From: Promicromonospora sp. MEB111
Lineage (GTDB): Bacteria > Actinomycetota > Actinomycetes > Actinomycetales > Cellulomonadaceae
Assembly (NCBI RefSeq): GCF_030209445.1
Contig: NZ_JARVSD010000004.1
Span: 1-64,000 of the forward strand
DNA: 64,000 nucleotides
Reading direction: 5' to 3'
Shown: one piece after another, positions 1-10,084 of the stretch
How the letters are laid out: every line of letters starts with the position of its first letter
Position numbering within the stretch: the stretch's first letter is position 1
Notes under the pieces: model-generated
The model's database searches: none
What the model saw: the letters and a program-made list of their open reading frames with translations, nothing else
What the model was told of the DNA's origin: nothing
Translations under genes and position numbers: made by a program

Positions 1-54
1 GGTGTCTGATCCTGCGGTGTCTGATCCTGCGGTGTCTGATCCTGCGGTGTCTGA
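1..54. repeat. 15-bp tandem repeat at window edge
   Basis: Three exact 15-bp copies of GGTGTCTGATCCTGC plus a partial fourth. Each unit contains TGA. The gene that would end here lies outside the window, so its relation to a stop codon cannot be tested. It resembles other stop-codon-associated repeats in this window. The following bases up to about 330 are GC-rich and low in complexity with no gene I can support. Confidence 0.9.
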
Positions 55-333
55 TTCACGGCGTCCGATATCGCGGCGCTGACGCGTCGGGTCCTGCGGC
101 GTTCGAGCTGGCGCGGGTGAGCCGCGGGTGATCCCGGGGCGACGTTCGATCCGGCCCGGGCCCGGTCGGTTGCCCCGGTCCCGACGACGTCGCGGCAGGC
201 CCTGACCAGGTCCGTCAGGCCCTGTCCGGGTCCGGGGCCGTCGGACCGCCGGTCCCGGGCCTGGTCCAGGGCTCCGTCGCGGGCCTGGTCCAGCGCCTGG
301 TCCAGCGCGAGTTCGCCGCAGATTCGCCGAACT

Positions 334-360
334 GGGAATGGTGCGGGGGTGCCAGTCGTT
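334..360 (+). promoter_or_regulatory. SigR-type (ECF) promoter of rpoD
   Basis: GGGAAT at 334-339, an 18-base spacer, then GTT at 358-360. This matches the consensus of the thiol-stress ECF sigma factor SigR/SigH of actinobacteria (GGGAAT-N18-GTT). The principal sigma gene hrdB of Streptomyces is known to have a SigR-dependent second promoter. Assignment to rpoD here rests on position and orientation only. Confidence 0.55.
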
Positions 361-472
361 GACTCTTGGCACGCGAAATCAGAAACCCCGCGGGGTAGTC
401 CCGCCCGACGTGACTTCGCACTGACTTTGCCCATATCACCGCGTTCGTCGCGGGGTACAGGGAGGCCGACGG

Positions 473-478
473 TACAAT
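473..478 (+). promoter_or_regulatory. -10 box of housekeeping rpoD promoter
   Basis: TACAAT matches the actinobacterial -10 consensus. No good -35 is visible. Transcription would start near 484-486, which rules out the ATG at 483 as a leaderless start and favours the internal starts of rpoD. Confidence 0.5.
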
Positions 479-563
479 ATATATGTTCGCCGGCGGAAGA
501 AGAAGGTCCAGTGACGGCCCCGCCGGCGGTACACCGCCCCCTCGAATGCCGAAAGGTCGGTTT

Positions 564-2237
<1,674 letters not shown>

Positions 2238-2274
2238 GCGACTTCCTCCATCGAGCCCGGCGCGATCCGGGACC

Positions 2275-2320
2275 GACGCCGGGCGGGTGAACTTCTTCGG
2301 AAGGTCACCCGCCCGGCGTC
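2275..2320 (+). terminator. intrinsic terminator of rpoD
   Basis: Perfect 16-bp inverted repeat (arms 2275-2290 and 2305-2320, 14-base loop), 38 bases after the rpoD stop and before the next gene. There is no long T-run, as is usual in actinobacteria. Confidence 0.85.
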
Positions 2321-2333
2321 TTCGTATGGAAGC

Positions 2334-3935
2334 GTGCCCGATGTGTCCCCATCGATCAGCGCCGCTCCCGGAGCACGACGTGTCCGGACGCTCGCGGCAG
2401 TCCTCGTCACGTGCCTCGCAGTCACGCTCCTCACGGTCGGCCTGTCCGCCGTCCCCGCCGCCGCCGCGGGGTACACGCTGACGGCGTCCGGCTCCGCCAC
2501 GACCACGGCGGCCACAGCCAAGACCCTCTCGGTGGTCTACCGCTACAACGGCGCCGCCCGGAAGAACGCGTCGGTGGCCGTCCAGCAGTACCGCGACGGC
2601 GCCTGGGTGCGGATCAAGACCGTGACCACAGGTTCCACCGGCAAGGCGACGACGTCGGTCAAGCCGTCCGTCACCACGAAGTACCGCTTCAAGACGGTGA
2701 AGGCCACCAGCGCCACCCTCACGATCACGGTCGTGCCGGGGTCGTGGGCGATCGCCGGCTCGGGCAACGGGCACGGCGTGGGCATGGCCCAGTACGGCGC
2801 CTATCAGATGGCGCGCACCGGCAGCACGGCGACCCAGATCCTGGGGCACTACTACCCGGGTGCGACCGTGGGCACCGCCAACAACCCGCGCACGTCGATC
2901 GACGTCCAGGTGCTGGGCAAGGCGGCCGACCCGACCACCACCACGATCAGCCTGTCCGCCGGCTCGTGGCGGCTGCTCGACGGCGCACGGGCGCAGCTCG
3001 CCACCGGCACGTCGGCCCGCAAGCTCTCGATCGCCCGGACCACGGCGGGCGTGACCGCCAAGATCACCGAGAACGGCACGGTGCGCCAGACGATCAGCGC
3101 CCGCCGCACGCTCTGGCTGGAATGGACGGGCACCGACTACTGGACGGGCACCGCCGGCACCGTGACCGTCTCCGGGGCGCAGGGCAGCTACCGGCACGGC
3201 CGGCTGCGGATCACCAGCCCCAACCCGCGCCCCAACGTGGTCAACCAGGTGGTCCTCAACGACGAGTACCTCTACGGGCTCGACGAGATGCCGTCGCTGT
3301 GGGGCACCAGCGGCTACGGCGGCGCCGCCGCGCTCCAGGCGCAGGCGATCGTCGCGCGCAACTATGCCGTCCTGGCCAAGACCGCCGGCCTGAAGACCTC
3401 GTGCGACTGCCACCTCTACGACGACACCAGCAGCCAGAACTACACCGGCTGGAAGAAGGAGGGCGGCGAGGCGGGCTCGACGTGGCGCGCCGCCGTCGAC
3501 GCGACCCGGCAGGACGGCGCCTCGACCGTCTCGATCGTCCGCAACCCCGCCGGCGAGATCGCCGAGACGCCGTACTTCGCCTCGACCGGCCACGGCGGCA
3601 GCTACTCCGGAACCACGAACAACCAGGACGCGTTCGGGACCGCCGCGCAGTCCCACCTCGCGCACGTCGCCGACCCCTACTCGGCCCAGGCGCCGGGTAA
3701 CCCGAACACCTCCTGGACCGGGACGCTCACGCAGACGAAGGCGAAGACGGTCTTCGACCTGGCCTGGGTCAAGTCCGTCAAGGTCACGGCCCGCTACTCC
3801 AGCGGCCAGATCAAGACGATGCAGGCGGTCTCGGTGCAGGGCACCACCCGCAACCTGACCAAGACGGCGGAGGGCTGGCGCACCACTCTCGGGTTCCGGG
3901 CCTCCTGGGCGGACACGGTGACCGCGCGGAAGTGA
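2334..3935 (+). CDS. secreted SpoIID/LytB-domain protein
   Basis: Protein of 533 residues with an N-terminal signal peptide ending near residue 43 (AVPAAAAG), so probably exported. The central part holds the SpoIID signature: GNGHGVGMAQYGA near residue 145, then GLDEMPSLWG and ALQAQAIVARNYA near 320-345. SpoIID-family proteins are peptidoglycan-modifying lytic transglycosylases or amidase enhancers; in non-sporulating actinobacteria the role is general wall remodelling. Residues about 45-135 look like a Thr/Lys-rich beta domain of surface-protein type. The GTG start has GGAAGC about 6 bases upstream. The gene stands alone between two hairpin terminators. The enzymatic role is inferred from the family. 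Confidence 0.85.
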   Translation: MPDVSPSISAAPGARRVRTLAAVLVTCLAVTLLTVGLSAVPAAAAGYTLTASGSATTTAATAKTLSVVYRYNGAARKNASVAVQQYRDGAWVRIKTVTTGSTGKATTSVKPSVTTKYRFKTVKATSATLTITVVPGSWAIAGSGNGHGVGMAQYGAYQMARTGSTATQILGHYYPGATVGTANNPRTSIDVQVLGKAADPTTTTISLSAGSWRLLDGARAQLATGTSARKLSIARTTAGVTAKITENGTVRQTISARRTLWLEWTGTDYWTGTAGTVTVSGAQGSYRHGRLRITSPNPRPNVVNQVVLNDEYLYGLDEMPSLWGTSGYGGAAALQAQAIVARNYAVLAKTAGLKTSCDCHLYDDTSSQNYTGWKKEGGEAGSTWRAAVDATRQDGASTVSIVRNPAGEIAETPYFASTGHGGSYSGTTNNQDAFGTAAQSHLAHVADPYSAQAPGNPNTSWTGTLTQTKAKTVFDLAWVKSVKVTARYSSGQIKTMQAVSVQGTTRNLTKTAEGWRTTLGFRASWADTVTARK

Positions 3936-3964
3936 GCCAGGCGGCAGCTCTGCCCGGACATGAC

Positions 3965-4010
3965 GACGCCGGCGGTGGGTCACCCTTCGGGGTGGCTCAC
4001 CGCCGGCGTC
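3965..4010. terminator. hairpin terminator between convergent genes
   Basis: Arms GACGCCGGCGGTG (3965-3977) and its complement (3998-4010) enclose an inner CACCC-TTCG-GGGTG hairpin. It sits between the SpoIID gene and the convergent DUF7455 gene and could serve both. Confidence 0.8.
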
Positions 4011-4054
4011 GGTCTGTCGGCGTCTGTGGGTCCGGTGGTCGTCCGGCCTGGGTG

Positions 4055-4294
4055 TCAGGCCTGGCCGTGCTCCGCGTGGAGCCGGTCGGTCTCGTCCTGG
4101 ACATGGGTGGCGACGTCCGCGTAGGCGGACGCGTGTGCGCGCGCGTGGTGGCCGCAGAAGAGCAGCTCGCCAACGGGCAGAACGACGCGCACGTAGGCCT
4201 GCGCGCCGCAGCGGTCGCAGCGGTCGAGGGCGGTGAGCGGTTCGGTCGTCAAGGTCGTCACATCTCCATCCAACCATTCGCTCGCGCGGTTCAT
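4055..4294 (-). CDS. DUF7455 family small zinc-ribbon-like protein
   Basis: A 79-residue soluble protein with the conserved core DRCDRCGAQAYVRV followed by LLFCGHHARAH, giving a C-x2-C and C-x2-H arrangement that could bind one zinc ion. This small family is conserved across actinobacteria and often lies between the principal sigma gene and parE, as here. Its function is unknown. It is divergent from parE; the 198-bp gap holds a possible -10 box (TATGCT, minus strand, 4327 to 4322). The ATG at 4294 has only a weak ribosome site. An alternative GTG at 4261 would remove the first 11 residues. Confidence 0.8.
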   Translation of the reverse strand: MNRASEWLDGDVTTLTTEPLTALDRCDRCGAQAYVRVVLPVGELLFCGHHARAHASAYADVATHVQDETDRLHAEHGQA

Positions 4295-4480
4295 GCCAGC
4301 CCATGTGGCCGGTTCGCTGCGAGCATAGCGGCGTCGCTCACACTTCTGGTGCCCTTCCGCCCCCAATTGCGCTGAAAGGGTAATTTCCGTCATGGGGTGA
4401 ATCTTGGCGTCACACGGCTGTTCGCACGGCGTTCGAGTCACGTCACGGGGCGCCTGACGTGGGATGTCGGTGACCTCGTC

Positions 4481-4486
4481 TACGCT
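4481..4486 (+). promoter_or_regulatory. -10 box of leaderless parE transcript
   Basis: TACGCT ends 6 bases before the GTG at 4493, the geometry of a leaderless mRNA start. It fixes the parE start in preference to an upstream in-frame GTG at 4397. Confidence 0.6.
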
Positions 4487-4492
4487 GTCGCC

Positions 4493-6616
4493 GTGACCGC
4501 AACGTCCGAGTCGTACACCGCTCGCCACCTGTCCGTCCTCGAGGGCCTCGAGGCGGTTCGTAAGCGTCCCGGTATGTACATCGGGACCACCGACTCCCGT
4601 GGCCTGATGCACTGCCTCTGGGAAGTCATCGACAACTCCGTCGACGAGGCCCTGGGCGGCCACGCCACGAAGATCGGCGTCGTGCTGCACGCCGACACCT
4701 CGGTGACCGTCTCGGACGACGGGCGCGGCATCCCCGTCGACATCGAGCCCAAGACGGGTCTGAGCGGCGTCGAGGTGGTCTACACCAAGCTGCACGCGGG
4801 CGGTAAGTTCGGCGGCGGCTCCTACCAGGCGTCCGGTGGTCTGCACGGTGTCGGCGCCTCCGTGGTGAACGCGCTGTCCTCGCGCCTCGACGTCGAGGTG
4901 GACCGCGGCGGCAAGACGCACCGCATGACCTTCCACCGGGGCGAGCCGGGCACGTTCTCCGACCCGGCCTCGGGCCCCAGCCCGGACGCGGTGTTCCACC
5001 CCTTCGTGGACCACTCCGAGCTCGGCGTGGTCGGCAAGGTGCCGCGCGGCCGCACCGGCACGCGCGTGCGCTACTGGGCCGACCGGCAGATCTTCCCCAA
5101 GTCCGCGGTCTTCAGCTACGACGAGCTGGTCACGCGCGTCCGGCAGACCACGTTCCTGGTGCCGGGCCTCGAGATCGTGGTGCGGGACGAGCGCGGCCTG
5201 CCCGGCACGCCGGGCGAGAACGGCCCGCACGAGGAGTCCTTCAAGCACACCGGCGGCGCCGCCGACTTCGTCGAGTTCCTGGCCCCCGACACGCCCGTCA
5301 CGGCGACGTGGGTGCTGCAGGGGTCGGGCAACTTCACCGAGACGGTGCCGGTGCTGGACGAGCGCGGCCACATGTCGCCGCGCGAGGTGCAGCGCGAGTG
5401 CGAGGTCGACATCGCGCTGCGCTGGGGCACGGGCTACGACACCGAGGTGCGGTCCTTCGTCAACATCATCTCGACCCCCAAGGGCGGCACGCACCTGACG
5501 GGCTTCGAGCAGGGCCTGCTCAAGGTGATCCGCAAGGGCGTGGAGACCAACGCGCGCAAGCTCAAGGTGTCCACGAAGGACGGCGCGGAGCGCATCGAGA
5601 AGGACGACGTGCTCGCGGGCCTCACGGCCGTGGTCACGGTGCGCCTGTCCGAGCCGCAGTTCGAGGGGCAGACCAAGGAGGTGCTGGGCACCGGGCCGGT
5701 GCGCCAGATCGTCTCCCGTGTGGTCGAGAAGGAGATCCAGGCCCGCCTGACCTCCACCACGCGCGACGGCAAGACGCAGGCCTCGCTGCTCCTGGACAAG
5801 ATCGTCGCCGAGATGCGCGCACGCATCACGGCCCGCAAGCAGAAGGAGATCTCGCGCCGCAAGAACGCGCTGGAGACCTCCTCGCTGCCGGCCAAGCTGG
5901 CGGACTGCCGCTCGAACGACGTGGACCGCTCCGAGCTGTTCATCGTCGAGGGCGACAGCGCGCTCGGCACCGCCAAGCTCGCCCGGTCCAGCGACTTCCA
6001 GGCGCTGCTGCCGATCCGCGGCAAGATCCTGAACGTCCAGAAGGCGTCGATCAGCGACATGCTGCGCAACGCCGAGTGCGCGGCGATCATCCAGGTGCTC
6101 GGCGCGGGCTCCGGCCGGTCCTTCGACATCGAGGCCGCGCGCTACGGCAAGATCATCATGATGACCGACGCCGACGTGGACGGCGCGCACATCCGCACCC
6201 TCCTGCTGACCCTCTTCTACCGCTACATGAAGCCGATGGTGGAGGCCGGCCGCGTGTTCGCGGCGGTGCCCCCGCTGCACCGGGTCGAGGTGATCGGCAA
6301 CGGCCGGCGCAAGAACGAGTACATCTACACGTACTCCGAGGCCGAGCTGGGCATCACGCTGAAGAAGCTCGACCGGGCGGGCCGGCGCTACAAGCCGGAC
6401 ATCCAGCGGTACAAGGGCCTGGGCGAGATGGACGCCGACCAGCTCGCGGAGACCACGATGGACCCGCGCCACCGCACGCTGCGTCGCGTGACCGCGGAGC
6501 ACGCCGAGGCGGCCGAGCGGGCGTTCGAGCTGCTCATGGGCACCGACGTGGCGCCGCGCAAGGAGTTCCTCATCGCCGGCGCGGCCGAGCTGGACCGGTC
6601 CCGGATCGACGCCTGA
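4493..6616 (+). CDS. parE: DNA topoisomerase IV subunit B (type IIA ATPase subunit)
   Basis: ATPase/TOPRIM subunit of a type IIA topoisomerase, 707 residues. The N-terminal GHKL ATPase shows EVIDNSVDEAL, VSDDGRGIP and HGVGASVVNALS. The transducer domain follows to about residue 400. The TOPRIM part has IVEGDSALG near 483 and MTDADVDGAHIR near 556. The C-terminus carries QRYKGLGEMDADQL. It could be called GyrB, but the position beside rpoD matches parE in Streptomyces (hrdB-parE linkage), and gyrB normally lies beside dnaN/recF. The ATPase drives strand passage for chromosome decatenation, with ParC as partner; parC is not in this window. The start is set by a leaderless promoter. An upstream extension from 4397 lacks family similarity. 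Confidence 0.9.
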   Translation: MTATSESYTARHLSVLEGLEAVRKRPGMYIGTTDSRGLMHCLWEVIDNSVDEALGGHATKIGVVLHADTSVTVSDDGRGIPVDIEPKTGLSGVEVVYTKLHAGGKFGGGSYQASGGLHGVGASVVNALSSRLDVEVDRGGKTHRMTFHRGEPGTFSDPASGPSPDAVFHPFVDHSELGVVGKVPRGRTGTRVRYWADRQIFPKSAVFSYDELVTRVRQTTFLVPGLEIVVRDERGLPGTPGENGPHEESFKHTGGAADFVEFLAPDTPVTATWVLQGSGNFTETVPVLDERGHMSPREVQRECEVDIALRWGTGYDTEVRSFVNIISTPKGGTHLTGFEQGLLKVIRKGVETNARKLKVSTKDGAERIEKDDVLAGLTAVVTVRLSEPQFEGQTKEVLGTGPVRQIVSRVVEKEIQARLTSTTRDGKTQASLLLDKIVAEMRARITARKQKEISRRKNALETSSLPAKLADCRSNDVDRSELFIVEGDSALGTAKLARSSDFQALLPIRGKILNVQKASISDMLRNAECAAIIQVLGAGSGRSFDIEAARYGKIIMMTDADVDGAHIRTLLLTLFYRYMKPMVEAGRVFAAVPPLHRVEVIGNGRRKNEYIYTYSEAELGITLKKLDRAGRRYKPDIQRYKGLGEMDADQLAETTMDPRHRTLRRVTAEHAEAAERAFELLMGTDVAPRKEFLIAGAAELDRSRIDA

Positions 6617-6646
6617 GACGGCGGCGCCGTCGTGTCCACGCCGACC

Positions 6647-6652
6647 TAGACT
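6647..6652 (+). promoter_or_regulatory. -10 box of leaderless lipoprotein transcript
   Basis: TAGACT ends 7 bases before the GTG at 6660, which has no ribosome binding site. A leaderless start is likely. Confidence 0.55.
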
Positions 6653-6659
6653 GGCCGGC

Positions 6660-7109
6660 GTGAACACGACTTCCCGCCATCCCCTCCGGACCGTCGCCTC
6701 CGCGGCGGCCGCCCTTCTCGTCGCCGGCCTGCTCGCGGCCTGTGGCGGTACGACGGCGGAGCCGGAGCCGATGGTCTCGGCCACGCTGGGCCAGCAGTCG
6801 GCCGCCGAGGCGTCGCCGTCCGCCGAGGCCTCGCTGTCGACCGACGCGTCGGGCGAGGTCGAGAGCCTCAGCTATTCCGGTCGGACGGGTGCGACCGCCC
6901 TGGAGCTGCTGCTCGAGGCGGACCCGTCGGCCGAGGTCACGGGAGAGGGCGCGAACGCGTTCGTCACCGCGATCGGCGGCCGGGTCGCCGACGACTCGAA
7001 GAGCGAGTTCTGGTCGCTCTCCGTGGACGGCGAGCTCGCGCAGGTCGGTGCCGGATCGCTGGAGACCGAGGACGGCCAGGAGATCACGTGGACACTCGAG
7101 ACGTACTGA
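6660..7109 (+). CDS. DUF4430-domain lipoprotein
   Basis: A 149-residue lipoprotein. Signal peptide with lipobox LLAACGG (lipidated Cys near residue 28), then a Ser/Ala/Glu-rich linker and a DUF4430-like domain from about residue 70 (GATALELLL, FVTAIGGRV, FWSLSVDGE, GQEITWTLE). DUF4430 is related to the C-terminal ligand-binding domain of transcobalamin/intrinsic factor, so small-molecule (possibly corrinoid) capture on the outer membrane face is plausible but unproven. It overlaps the next gene by 22 bases, implying translational coupling to that membrane protein. A leaderless promoter precedes it. Confidence 0.75.
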   Translation: MNTTSRHPLRTVASAAAALLVAGLLAACGGTTAEPEPMVSATLGQQSAAEASPSAEASLSTDASGEVESLSYSGRTGATALELLLEADPSAEVTGEGANAFVTAIGGRVADDSKSEFWSLSVDGELAQVGAGSLETEDGQEITWTLETY

Positions 7110-7717
7110 CGCCGTCGTCGGACGGGCGCGATGGGGCGCGTCGTGACCTGACGGTCCGGGAGCTGGCCCACCGCTGGTGGCGGCCCGCGACCGTGGTGCT
7201 GGTGCTGGCCACCGCTGTGGTGTGGCGGCTGGTCGCGCCGGGGCTCAGCGCGCCACCGAACCTGGAGATCGCCACCGCGGCGACCTTTCTCGCCGTGCTC
7301 CTGCTGCGCAACCGGTGGGCTGCCGTGGTCCCGTTCGCCGTGGTCGCGGTGAGCGACGCGGTGCTCGGCAACACGCAGATCATGTGGTTCACCTGGTCGG
7401 CGTGGGCCGTCGTGGGCGCCGGCGCGATCTTCGCGCGGCACCTGCGCGGGCCCGGCCGGTACGCGGCCGCGCTCGGCGTGGGCGTGGGCGGCTCGCTGTG
7501 GTTCTTCGCCTGGACCAACTTCGGTGTCTGGCTGCTGGACGGGCTGTACCCGTCGACCCTGGACGGGCTGCTGGCGAGCTACGTCGCGGGGCTGCCGTTC
7601 CTGCGCACCATGCTGCTCGGCAACCTGGTGCTGGTGCCGTTCGCCGCGCTGCTCGCCGGCCTGGTGGAGCGCGCCGAGGCGGCCGCGTCGCCGGCCCCGG
7701 CGGTCGCCAAGGGCTAG
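7088..7717 (+). CDS. polytopic membrane protein, DUF6580/ECF S-component-like
   Basis: A 209-residue integral membrane protein with five to six hydrophobic segments (about residues 35-52, 58-72, 78-93, 100-115, 125-150, 178-198). Features such as NLEIATAATFLA and GGSLWFFAWTNFG fit DUF6580, a family with ECF-transporter substrate-subunit topology. It starts inside the end of the DUF4430 lipoprotein gene with AGGAGA four bases before the GTG, so the two are co-translated. Together they look like a capture lipoprotein plus membrane subunit for a vitamin-like substrate. No ATPase subunit (EcfA) or EcfT is nearby, so a shared energising module would be needed. Family assignment is moderate, function speculative. 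Confidence 0.65.
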   Translation: MDTRDVLTPSSDGRDGARRDLTVRELAHRWWRPATVVLVLATAVVWRLVAPGLSAPPNLEIATAATFLAVLLLRNRWAAVVPFAVVAVSDAVLGNTQIMWFTWSAWAVVGAGAIFARHLRGPGRYAAALGVGVGGSLWFFAWTNFGVWLLDGLYPSTLDGLLASYVAGLPFLRTMLLGNLVLVPFAALLAGLVERAEAAASPAPAVAKG

Positions 7718-7739
7718 CCCGGCCGCCGCGCGGGCCGGG
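7718..7739 (+). terminator. possible weak terminator
   Basis: CCCGGCC (7718-7724) and GGCCGGG (7733-7739) form a 7-bp stem right after the stop of the preceding membrane-protein gene. No T-run follows. The rest of the gap to 7924 holds a possible -10 (TAGAGT, 7850-7855) for the lipase gene. Confidence 0.4.
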
Positions 7740-7924
7740 AGCGCACTCCGGCACGCTGCACAGGATCTGCTGCTGACCGAGCTCGGCGACCTCCTGGTCC
7801 GGAAGCGGACTCTTCTGTCCGGATGCTGTTCGGGTCGCGTTATTGCGGTTAGAGTCAGTAGCGGCCCGCTCGCGGGCGCGGGCGCTCAAGGCCGAGCGTC
7901 CGAGGACCTCACCGAGGAGATCCG

Positions 7925-9277
7925 ATGCCGCTCGTCCACCGTTCGCACGCCTCCCACGCCTCGTCCGCCGTCCCGAAGGCTGTTCCCCAGGCAGGTCGAC
8001 GCCGCACCCGGCTCCGCTGGACCGCCGTCGCCGCCGCCCTGACCGTGCTGGCGCTGCCCGCGGTCGCCGTCCCGGCCGCCGCGACCTCCGACCGGTCCGA
8101 GCCGGCCGGCCCGTCCAGCACGGCGGCCGCCTCGCCCAACCGGTCCAGCTCGGCGTCCGACGTGCCCGACGTGCCCGACGTGCCCGTCGTACCGAACCAG
8201 GCCGTCCCGCTCGACGACTTCTACACCCCGCCGACGCCCCTGCCCGACGGTGCGAACGGCGAGGTGGTCCGGTGGCGCGAGGAGCCTCGGCAGCTCAGCG
8301 CCCGCAACTACCTGGTGATGTACCACTCGACGAACGCGACCGGCCAGGACATCCCGGTGACCGGCCGGGTGCTGGTGCCGACCACGCCCTGGCGGGGCGA
8401 AGGCCCGCGGCCGATCGTGTCCGTGGCGAGCGGGACGCGCGGCGTCGGCGACACGTGCGCGCCGTCGCGCTGGCTCGACTACGAGCGGCCCTTCATCGAG
8501 CCGATGCTGCTGGCGGGCTGGGCGGTCGTGGTGACCGACTACGAGGGGCTCGGCACGCCGGGCGGGCACACCTACGTCGTCGGGCAGTCGGAGGGGCGCA
8601 CCGTCATCGACATCGTGCGCGCGGCCACGAACCTGCCGGCCACCGGGCTGCAGGCCGGTGGCCGGGTCGCGTTCTCCGGCTACTCGCAGGGCGGCGGGGG
8701 AGCGATGTGGGCGGGTGAGCTGCAGCCCGAGTACGCGCCGGAGCTCGACCTCGTCGGCGTCGCGGCGGGCGGCGTGCCCGCCGACCTGAGCGAGGTCGCC
8801 GAGGGACTCGACGGGCAGGTCGGGTTCGGTTTCCTCCTGTTCGCGGCCTACGGGCTCGACGCCGCCTACCCCGAGCTCGATCTCGGGTCCTACCTCAACG
8901 AGCGCGGCCGGGAGACGTACGAGCGCGAGAAGGTCGCCTGCGTCGAGGCCACGATCGCCCACGCGTTCCAGAACATCGGGATGTTCACCTCGACCAACCC
9001 GCTCCAGTCGCCGCAGTGGCGGGCGCGCCTCGACGAGAACCGGCTCGGGGACAACCCGCCGGACGTCCCGATCCGCCTGTTCCACGGGACGCTCGACGAG
9101 ATCGTCGCACCGGGCCAGGCGCGGGCGCTGCGGGACGAGTACTGCGCCGCCGGCGCGGAGGTCCAGTGGGAGTGGCACCTCGGCGAGCACGTCTCGACGA
9201 TGGTGACCGGGGCGCCGGGTGTCATCGCGTTCCTCGACCGGCGGTTCGAGGACCGGCCGTTCCTGGCGCACTGCTGA
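7925..9277 (+). CDS. secreted lipase, LIP-family alpha/beta hydrolase
   Basis: A 450-residue protein with a long Arg-rich signal peptide (cleavage near residue 57 after VPAAA) and then a Ser/Pro linker with a DVP repeat. The catalytic domain is of the secretory lipase (LIP) type: oxyanion region SVASGTRGVGDTCAPS, nucleophile elbow GYSQGG with the Ser near residue 254, a late acid in HGTLDEIV, and the His in LGEHVST. The family hydrolyses triacylglycerols or other carboxyl esters outside the cell. The ATG is preceded by AGGAG 5 bases upstream. The gene stands alone, with a strong hairpin downstream. Substrate is not predictable. Confidence 0.85.
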   Translation: MPLVHRSHASHASSAVPKAVPQAGRRRTRLRWTAVAAALTVLALPAVAVPAAATSDRSEPAGPSSTAAASPNRSSSASDVPDVPDVPVVPNQAVPLDDFYTPPTPLPDGANGEVVRWREEPRQLSARNYLVMYHSTNATGQDIPVTGRVLVPTTPWRGEGPRPIVSVASGTRGVGDTCAPSRWLDYERPFIEPMLLAGWAVVVTDYEGLGTPGGHTYVVGQSEGRTVIDIVRAATNLPATGLQAGGRVAFSGYSQGGGGAMWAGELQPEYAPELDLVGVAAGGVPADLSEVAEGLDGQVGFGFLLFAAYGLDAAYPELDLGSYLNERGRETYEREKVACVEATIAHAFQNIGMFTSTNPLQSPQWRARLDENRLGDNPPDVPIRLFHGTLDEIVAPGQARALRDEYCAAGAEVQWEWHLGEHVSTMVTGAPGVIAFLDRRFEDRPFLAHC

Positions 9278-9338
9278 TGCGCTGCCGCTGACTGAAACTC
9301 CATGCAAAAGCGCAGGTAGGACCCACTTTTTGCGCGAC

Positions 9339-9376
9339 CGACGACGGGCCCGGGGTGATCCCCGGGCCCGTCGTCG
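9339..9376 (+). terminator. strong hairpin terminator after lipase
   Basis: Perfect 17-bp stem (9339-9355 with 9360-9376) and a TGAT loop. It separates the lipase gene from the secretion locus. The remaining bases to 9501 carry the ribosome site GAGGGG for the next gene and no clear promoter. Confidence 0.85.
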
Positions 9377-9501
9377 CCATGCCGCGTGCCGTTCCCCGGC
9401 TGTTCACTCGCGCGTCGCCGTCCGGTTAGTCCCATTGATGACGATTGCCGGGTACGTGAGTCCGTCCGAGCACGACCAACGCACGAACGAGGGGTTCTGT
9501 C

Positions 9502-9798
9502 ATGGCCAACATCAATGTGACCTTCCAGCAGATGGAGGACGCTTCCCAGCGCATGAAGCAGGAGGCGGACGACATGCAGGCGAAGCTGGACCAGCTGCGC
9601 ACCATGGTCGACAACCTGGTGCAGGACGGTTACGTGACGGACAAGTCCTCCAAGCGGTTCGACGAGTCCTACAAGGAGCTCGACAAGGGTGGCAAGCAGG
9701 TCATGGAGGGTCTGACCGGTATCGGCGAGTACCTCAAGCAGGCCGCCGAGGCGCTCCGCAAGACCGACGAAGAGCTCGCGAACGCCCTGAACAAGTAG
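9502..9798 (+). CDS. WXG100-family protein (ESAT-6-like), cassette 1
   Basis: A 98-residue helical-hairpin protein of WXG100 size without signal peptide. Two amphipathic helices flank a turn where DGYVTDKSS stands in the place of Trp-x-Gly; the C-terminal helix has a Y-x3-L pattern (SYKELDKG). Such proteins are dimeric substrates or structural partners of type VII secretion. It is 96/98 identical to the protein at 13252-13548, with long runs of identical nucleotides. It is the first gene of a five-gene cassette and starts at an ATG with GAGGGG 7 bases upstream. The missing Trp means it belongs to the Gly-Tyr/Phe-Val variant of the family. The link to secretion rests on size, context and the ATPase gene at 20277. 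Confidence 0.82.
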   Translation: MANINVTFQQMEDASQRMKQEADDMQAKLDQLRTMVDNLVQDGYVTDKSSKRFDESYKELDKGGKQVMEGLTGIGEYLKQAAEALRKTDEELANALNK

Positions 9799-9802
9799 CC
9801 CC

Positions 9803-10084
9803 GTGGCCGACCTCGTAGTCACGTCGGTCGCCGTCGACGAGGCCGCCGAGCAGCTGGCGGCGATCGTCGACGAGTTCAAGAACATGGGAAAGCTGTGGGA
9901 GGACGGCACCGTCTGGGGCCACGACACGGTCAAGAAGGCGATGGACGACTTCGTCGACGACTGGTGGGTCAAGCGGGAGAAGCTGACCACCAACCTCTCG
10001 GACCTGCAGAAGAAGATGGAGCAGGCCGCGGAGCAGTGGAACAACCTGGAGATCGAGCTCGCGGCCTCGTTCGACGAGCAGTAG
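9803..10084 (+). CDS. second small WXG-like helical protein, cassette 1
   Basis: A 93-residue, mostly helical, acidic protein. It has a Trp-Gly turn (LWEDGTVWGHDTV near residues 31-43) between two predicted helices and a WWVKREKL block near residue 53, so it resembles a WXG100 partner. It starts only 4 bases after the WXG100 stop, in the same operon, and may form the heterodimer partner as EsxA/EsxB do. It is paralogous to 13556-13840 (MADLVVTS and WWVKREKL conserved). I do not recognise a named family. The start is GTG at 9803. Confidence 0.72.
   Translation: MADLVVTSVAVDEAAEQLAAIVDEFKNMGKLWEDGTVWGHDTVKKAMDDFVDDWWVKREKLTTNLSDLQKKMEQAAEQWNNLEIELAASFDEQ

Noticed and set aside
483-563. Start of rpoD at the ATG at 483
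   Set aside because: It lies only 4 bases after the TACAAT box, closer than a transcription start allows, and its extra 27 residues are not family-like.
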